Of a DNA stretch of 8,833 bases, positions 5,889 through 8,833 are shown piece after piece (the stretch's first letter is position 1; each line of letters starts with the position of its first letter). Location of the stretch: the NCBI GenBank assembly GCA_009726075.1, contig WLND01000041.1:1-8833 (forward strand), in the 5' to 3' direction. The translations under genes were made by a program, and so were the position numbers. Below the pieces are notes generated by a model. It made no database searches and was not told where the DNA came from. It saw only the letters and a list, made by a program, of their open reading frames with translations. This DNA is from Actinomycetota bacterium. Its GTDB lineage: Bacteria; Actinomycetota; Actinomycetes; S36-B12.

Positions 5889-7142
5889 ATGACCATTACC
5901 GCACCAGCAGCAGCCATCGGCTCTGCCCATGCCCTCAAGTGCCGCGAATGCGGTGCCCTGTACCCGCTCGATGCCAGCTACGCGTGCTTCGAATGCTTCG
6001 GCCCGCTCGAGGTTGCGTACGAGGCTGCGAGCGTCACCCGCGAGCAGATCGAAGCCGGGCCCAACTCAATCTGGCGCTACGAGGCACTGCTGCCGGTCCT
6101 ACCGGGAGCCGGTAACCGACCGGGCCTGCAGCCCGGATTCACCAAGCTGGTGCGCGCCGACAACCTCGCAGCGGCACTCGGAGCCGAGACCGTGTGGGTC
6201 AAGGACGACTCCGGAAATCCGACGCATTCGTTCAAGGACCGCGTCGTGGCGGTGGCCCTCGAGAACGCCAGACGCCTTGGATACCAGACGATTTCGTGCG
6301 CCTCGACGGGTAACCTCGCGAATGCCGTGGCGGCTGCGGCTGCCCGGGCAGGCTTGAAGTCGGTCGTGTTCGTGCCGTCGAACCTCGAGGCCGGCAAGAT
6401 CGTCACGACCGCCGTCTACGGGGGCACGCTGGTCGCGATCGACGGCAACTACGACGACGTGAATCGACTCTGCACCGAGGTTGCGGCCCAGCGCGACTGG
6501 GGATTCGTGAACGTGAACCTCCGTCCGTACTACGCGGAGGGCAGCAAGACCGTCGGGTACGAGATCGCAGAGCAGCTCGGCTGGCGTCTGCCCGACGCGA
6601 TCGTGTCGCCGGTTGCCTCCGGGTCGCTCATGACCAAGGTCGACAAGGCGTTCCGGGAGTTCGTCCAGCTCGGCCTGGTCGACGACCGCGGATACCAGAT
6701 GTTCGGCGCCCAGGCGACTGGCTGCTCGCCGGTGTCGCAGGCATTCCGCGACGGCCACGACTTCTGCAAGCCGGTCAAGCCCAACACGATCGCGAAGTCA
6801 CTCGCGATCGGCAACCCGGCAGACGGCCCGTACGCCCTCGATATCGCGCGTCGAACCGGAGGCGCTATTGCTGACGTGAGCGATGACGAGGTGGTCGAGG
6901 GCATCAAGCTCCTGGCTCGCACTGAAGGTATCTTCGCCGAGACCGCCGGCGGCGTTGTCGTTGCGACGTATCGCAAATTGCTTCGCGAAGGGCTCGTCGA
7001 CCCGGGGGCAGAGGTTGTGCTGCTCAATACCGGCGACGGCCTCAAGACCCTCGACGCAGTAGCACCCACTTCTCAGCCGACCATCACCATTTCCCCGTCC
7101 TTCGATGACTTCGAAGCCGCATACAACGAGGTATCCGCATGA
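5889..7142 (+). CDS. thrC: threonine synthase-like PLP enzyme, possibly a sulfur-carrier-dependent homocysteine synthase
   Basis: This 417-aa cytosolic fold-type II PLP enzyme is related to threonine synthase, which converts O-phosphohomoserine to threonine. An N-terminal zinc-ribbon-like segment has two CxxC pairs (Cys18/21 and Cys33/36). The PLP lysine is Lys116 in NPTHSFKDR. ASTGN (138-142) follows as the substrate/cofactor loop, SPVASGSL (240-247) fits the phosphate-binding loop, and NTGDGLK (380-386) lies near the end. The start is set by the ribosome-binding site at 5871-5879. Control by a SAM-I riboswitch and a four-base ATGA overlap with a CysO-like sulfur carrier are unexpected for a threonine gene. 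They suggest that the enzyme may use carrier thiocarboxylate to turn O-phosphohomoserine into homocysteine. Homology to threonine synthase is certain. The alternative reaction is inference. Confidence 0.9.
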   Translation: MTITAPAAAIGSAHALKCRECGALYPLDASYACFECFGPLEVAYEAASVTREQIEAGPNSIWRYEALLPVLPGAGNRPGLQPGFTKLVRADNLAAALGAETVWVKDDSGNPTHSFKDRVVAVALENARRLGYQTISCASTGNLANAVAAAAARAGLKSVVFVPSNLEAGKIVTTAVYGGTLVAIDGNYDDVNRLCTEVAAQRDWGFVNVNLRPYYAEGSKTVGYEIAEQLGWRLPDAIVSPVASGSLMTKVDKAFREFVQLGLVDDRGYQMFGAQATGCSPVSQAFRDGHDFCKPVKPNTIAKSLAIGNPADGPYALDIARRTGGAIADVSDDEVVEGIKLLARTEGIFAETAGGVVVATYRKLLREGLVDPGAEVVLLNTGDGLKTLDAVAPTSQPTITISPSFDDFEAAYNEVSA

Positions 7143-7414
7143 GCGCCGTCGTCCGAATCCCGACCATCCTCCGCACCTACACCGGAGGCGCCGCTGAGGT
7201 CACCGTCTCAGGATCGACGCTTCAGGAGACGATCGCCGATCTCGATCTCCAGTGCCCCGGAATCGCAGCGCGCGTGCTCGATGACGGGGGCGCCCTGCGC
7301 CGGTTCGTCAACGTCTACGTCAACGACGATGACGTCCGGTTCCTCGAGAGCCTGAACACGCCCATCGGCGATGGCGCTCAGATCTCCATCATTCCCGCGG
7401 TGGCCGGCGGCTGA
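7139..7414 (+). CDS. CysO-like sulfur carrier protein (MoaD/ThiS family)
   Basis: This 91-aa ubiquitin-like protein ends in PAVAGG, with the C-terminal Gly-Gly that is adenylated and converted to a thiocarboxylate in this family. RIPTILRTYTGG (6-17) and RFVNVYVNDDDVRF (55-68) closely resemble mycobacterial CysO, which delivers sulfide to the PLP enzyme CysM for cysteine synthesis. Here the partner encoded directly upstream, in ATGA overlap, is a threonine-synthase-like PLP enzyme instead of CysM. No Mec+-type protease is in the window to release the amino acid from the carrier, and no MoeB/MoeZ activating enzyme. These must be elsewhere if the chemistry is as proposed. The family is sure. The partner assignment comes from gene order. 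Confidence 0.92.
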   Translation: MSAVVRIPTILRTYTGGAAEVTVSGSTLQETIADLDLQCPGIAARVLDDGGALRRFVNVYVNDDDVRFLESLNTPIGDGAQISIIPAVAGG

Positions 7415-7476
7415 TGTTCACCAAGCGACGCCGCATCGACTACTGCCGGGTGACGGCGACGGCCTGTCGGGCCTGA
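7414..7476 (+). CDS. putative Cys-containing leader peptide (attenuator sORF)
   Basis: This is a 20-codon open reading frame beginning in the TGATG junction at the end of the carrier gene. The peptide contains RRRIDYCRVTATACRA, which fits the actinobacterial putative leader-peptide pattern (basic residues, Asp, RV, then Cys-Arg near the end) found before sulfur-assimilation genes. It has two Cys codons, TGC at 7444-7446 and TGT at 7465-7467. Cys-rich short ORFs before cysA-type sulfurtransferase genes act as cysteine-responsive attenuators in mycobacteria. Here, too, the next gene is a CysA-type sulfurtransferase. Slow decoding at Cys codons would alter RNA folding between 7477 and 7568. The ORF and motif are seen directly. 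Regulation is inferred by analogy. Confidence 0.6.
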   Translation: MFTKRRRIDYCRVTATACRA

Positions 7477-7568
7477 CCAGACCCACCCCGCCGCGCCACC
7501 GTTTCGACCAATGCCCGCCTGTGGGCCGATGACTTTTCATGCCGACAACAAATTGGAGTAACACGCAC
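7477..7568 (+). promoter_or_regulatory. probable attenuation region and RBS before the sulfurtransferase gene
   Basis: This 92-base untranslated stretch lies between the leader peptide and the sulfurtransferase ATG. It holds the hairpin GCCC-gcctgt-GGGC (7513-7526). An alternative hairpin, GGC..ATGA-CTTT-TCAT-GCC (7524-7543), shares bases with the first, so the two are mutually exclusive. The ribosome-binding site GGAG (7555-7558) is 10 bases before the ATG at 7569. No clear -10/-35 pair was found, so expression probably depends on the upstream transcript. The attenuator role is a suggestion. Confidence 0.35.
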
Positions 7569-8432
7569 ATGTCACGCACAGATGTTCTCGTCAATGCCGA
7601 TTGGGTGCTCGAGCACTCAGCCGATCCCAGCGTCGTCCTCATCGAGGTCGACGAGGACGTATCCGCCTACGACGGCGGCCATATCGCCGGCGCCGTCAGG
7701 GTCGACTGGCAGCAGGATCTCCAGGACGCGGTGCGCCGCGATCTCGTCACGCCGGAGGCCTTCGCCGATCTGCTGAGCAGGAACGGCATCAGCCCTGACA
7801 CGACCGTCGTCCTTTACGGCGGCAACAACAACTGGTTCGCCGCCTACGCCTACTGGTACTTCAAGCTCTACGGCCACGACAGCGTCAAGCTGCTCGACGG
7901 CGGCCGCAAGAAGTGGGAGCTCGACGGGCGTGAACTCGTCACCGAGGTGCCGGTTCGCACGGCGACGTCGTACCCCGTCCCGACCGAGGACACCTCGCTG
8001 CGGTCGAAGCGCGACGAGGTCATCGCCTCGATCGGCAAGGTTCAGCTGATCGATGTTCGGTCCCCCGATGAGTACGCCGGACGACTGCTGGCCCCGGCCC
8101 ACCTGCCGCAGGAGCAGTCGCAGCGCCCGGGTCATATCCCGACCGCCAGCAACGTCCCGTGGTCGAAGTCGGCCAACGATGATGGCACCTTCAAGTCGGA
8201 CGCGGACCTCGTCGACCTCTACACGGGAGCGGGGCTCACCGAGGGTGCACCGACGATCGCCTACTGCCGCATCGGCGAGCGGTCGGCGCATACCTGGTTC
8301 GTCCTGCATGAGGTCCTGGGCTGGGAGAACGTCACGAACTACGACGGATCCTGGACGGAGTATGGGTCTCTCGTCGGCGTGCCGGTTCAGGTCGGCGACG
8401 CAGCGGGTTCACCGGCCGGCGGGGCATCCTGA
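7569..8432 (+). CDS. thiosulfate sulfurtransferase (rhodanese; mycobacterial CysA/SseA type)
   Basis: This 287-aa protein has two rhodanese domains. The N-terminal inactive one covers about 1-125 (DVLVNADWVLEH at 5-16, LYGGNNNWFAAYAYWYFKLY at 82-101). The C-terminal catalytic one (about 145-275) has IDVRSPDEYAG (161-171) and the active-site loop CRIGER (233-238), with Cys233 as the persulfide carrier. It moves sulfane sulfur from thiosulfate (or a related donor) to cyanide or physiological acceptors. Blocks such as HLPQEQSQRPGHIP (178-191) and NYDGSWTEYGSLVG (257-270) match the mycobacterial CysA2/CysA3 proteins, unrelated to the sulfate transporter ATPase CysA. The start at 7569 is preferred over the ATG at 7539 because GGAG lies 10 bases upstream. 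The last ~12 residues form an extra Gly/Ala-rich tail. A possible role is to supply sulfur to the carrier system. Confidence 0.94.
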   Translation: MSRTDVLVNADWVLEHSADPSVVLIEVDEDVSAYDGGHIAGAVRVDWQQDLQDAVRRDLVTPEAFADLLSRNGISPDTTVVLYGGNNNWFAAYAYWYFKLYGHDSVKLLDGGRKKWELDGRELVTEVPVRTATSYPVPTEDTSLRSKRDEVIASIGKVQLIDVRSPDEYAGRLLAPAHLPQEQSQRPGHIPTASNVPWSKSANDDGTFKSDADLVDLYTGAGLTEGAPTIAYCRIGERSAHTWFVLHEVLGWENVTNYDGSWTEYGSLVGVPVQVGDAAGSPAGGAS

Positions 8433-8707
8433 TGTGCGGAGCGAACCCGGAGAAGACCCATGCGGGCGACTACTCCATCTCGGGCAGCGTGGTTATCGAC
8501 GGTGAGAGCAAGGCGGGCGCCTATGTGCGACTGCTTGACAGCAATGGTGATTTCGTGGCCGAGAGCCCGACGAGCAAGGCGGGAACCTTCGCCTTCTTCG
8601 CCGCCCCGGGGGAGTGGACGGTTCGCCTGATCCTCCCGACCGGGTCGATCGATCGCAGGACGGTGCTGACTGAGAAGTCGGGCGCCACGATCGAGTTCGC
8701 TGTCTAG
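8432..8707 (+). CDS. sseC: SseC-like protein (DUF1416)
   Basis: This 91-aa protein begins MCGA and has an all-beta, transthyretin/carboxypeptidase-regulatory-like pattern: SISGSVVIDG (15-24), AYVRLLDSNGDF (30-41), GTFAFFAAPGEWTVRLI (51-67). DUF1416 proteins (SseC1/SseC2 in mycobacteria) are encoded directly after CysA-type sulfurtransferases, and here the TGATG junction makes stop and start overlap by one base. The conserved Cys2 is a possible sulfur-handling residue, but no activity is established for the family. The constant pairing suggests that it assists or regulates the sulfurtransferase. It is the last gene of the unit. A strong hairpin follows 15 bases after the stop. Confidence 0.88.
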   Translation: MCGANPEKTHAGDYSISGSVVIDGESKAGAYVRLLDSNGDFVAESPTSKAGTFAFFAAPGEWTVRLILPTGSIDRRTVLTEKSGATIEFAV

Positions 8708-8722
8708 CCGCAACGTCATCAC

Positions 8723-8754
8723 GGGAGGGGTCGGCCAAGAGGCCGGCCCCTCTC
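8723..8754 (+). terminator. probable intrinsic terminator of the sulfur operon
   Basis: GAGGGGTCGGCC (8725-8736) and GGCCGGCCCCTC (8741-8752) form a 12-bp stem with one G-U pair and the loop AAGA. A further G-U and G-C pair extend it to 14 bp. No long U-tract follows, only CGCACGTCTCG, which is common for actinobacterial terminators. It lies directly after the last sulfur gene. Confidence 0.8.
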
Positions 8755-8810
8755 GCACGTCTCGCGCCCCTCTTTCCTCGGTCGTGTGGGGGCCCAAGTG
8801 GGGGTAAGGA

Positions 8811-8833
8811 GCGGGGGGGGCGGGGGGGGGGGG
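8811..8833. other. G-homopolymer contig end, probable sequencing artefact
   Basis: Positions 8813-8820 and 8822-8833 are all G, interrupted by a single C. G-runs also thicken from about 8788 onward. A terminal poly-G at a sequence end is typical of two-colour Illumina chemistry, in which absence of signal is called G. No gene is present from 8708 to the end. Bases after about 8785 should be treated as unreliable. Confidence 0.7.

Noticed and set aside
7539..7568. Upstream ATG for the sulfurtransferase
   Set aside because: No ribosome-binding site precedes 7539, whereas GGAG lies 10 bases before 7569. The protein from 7569 begins like mycobacterial CysA proteins.

Overview
The window looks like a chromosomal piece of a GC-rich actinobacterium, most likely Micrococcales and possibly Microbacteriaceae. 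This is inferred from the strong G/C third-position bias, GTG starts, stop/start overlaps of 1 or 4 bases, probable leaderless transcripts with TAnnnT -10 boxes, a DUF3618 protein, and a mycobacterial-style CysA-type sulfurtransferase/SseC (DUF1416) pair. No mobile element, CRISPR array or phage gene was seen. The last ~25 bases are nearly pure G and look like a contig-end artefact.

Left part, minus strand (3288 down to 40): a metal-uptake operon made of a lipoprotein metal-binding protein, an ATPase and a membrane permease (ZnuABC/MntABC/TroABC type). It is translationally coupled to a Bcp/PrxQ-type peroxiredoxin, and tRNA-Leu(UAG) follows with its own likely promoter. The binding-protein gene probably has a leaderless mRNA.

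Middle part, plus strand (3399 to 5658): a divergent gene set encoding a one-helix DUF3618 protein, a stand-alone GroES-like protein with an unusual N-terminal extension, and a PYROXD2/phytoene-desaturase-like FAD oxidoreductase. The last two overlap by four bases.

Right part, plus strand (about 5696 to 8754): a sulfur-metabolism unit. A good promoter whose -35 box sits in a perfect 17-bp dyad is followed by a complete SAM-I (S-box) riboswitch. The genes after it are a threonine-synthase-like PLP enzyme, a CysO-like sulfur carrier ending in Gly-Gly, a 20-codon Cys-containing leader peptide, a thiosulfate sulfurtransferase of the mycobacterial CysA type, and SseC/DUF1416. A strong hairpin terminator closes the unit.

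The most interesting reading is that the 'threonine synthase' is not (only) making threonine. A SAM-sensing switch controls it together with a CysO-type thiocarboxylate carrier, which suggests that it makes homocysteine from O-phosphohomoserine with sulfur delivered by the carrier. That would parallel CysM/CysO for cysteine. The downstream sulfurtransferase could feed sulfur into the carrier system, and a second, cysteine-responsive control would act through the leader peptide.
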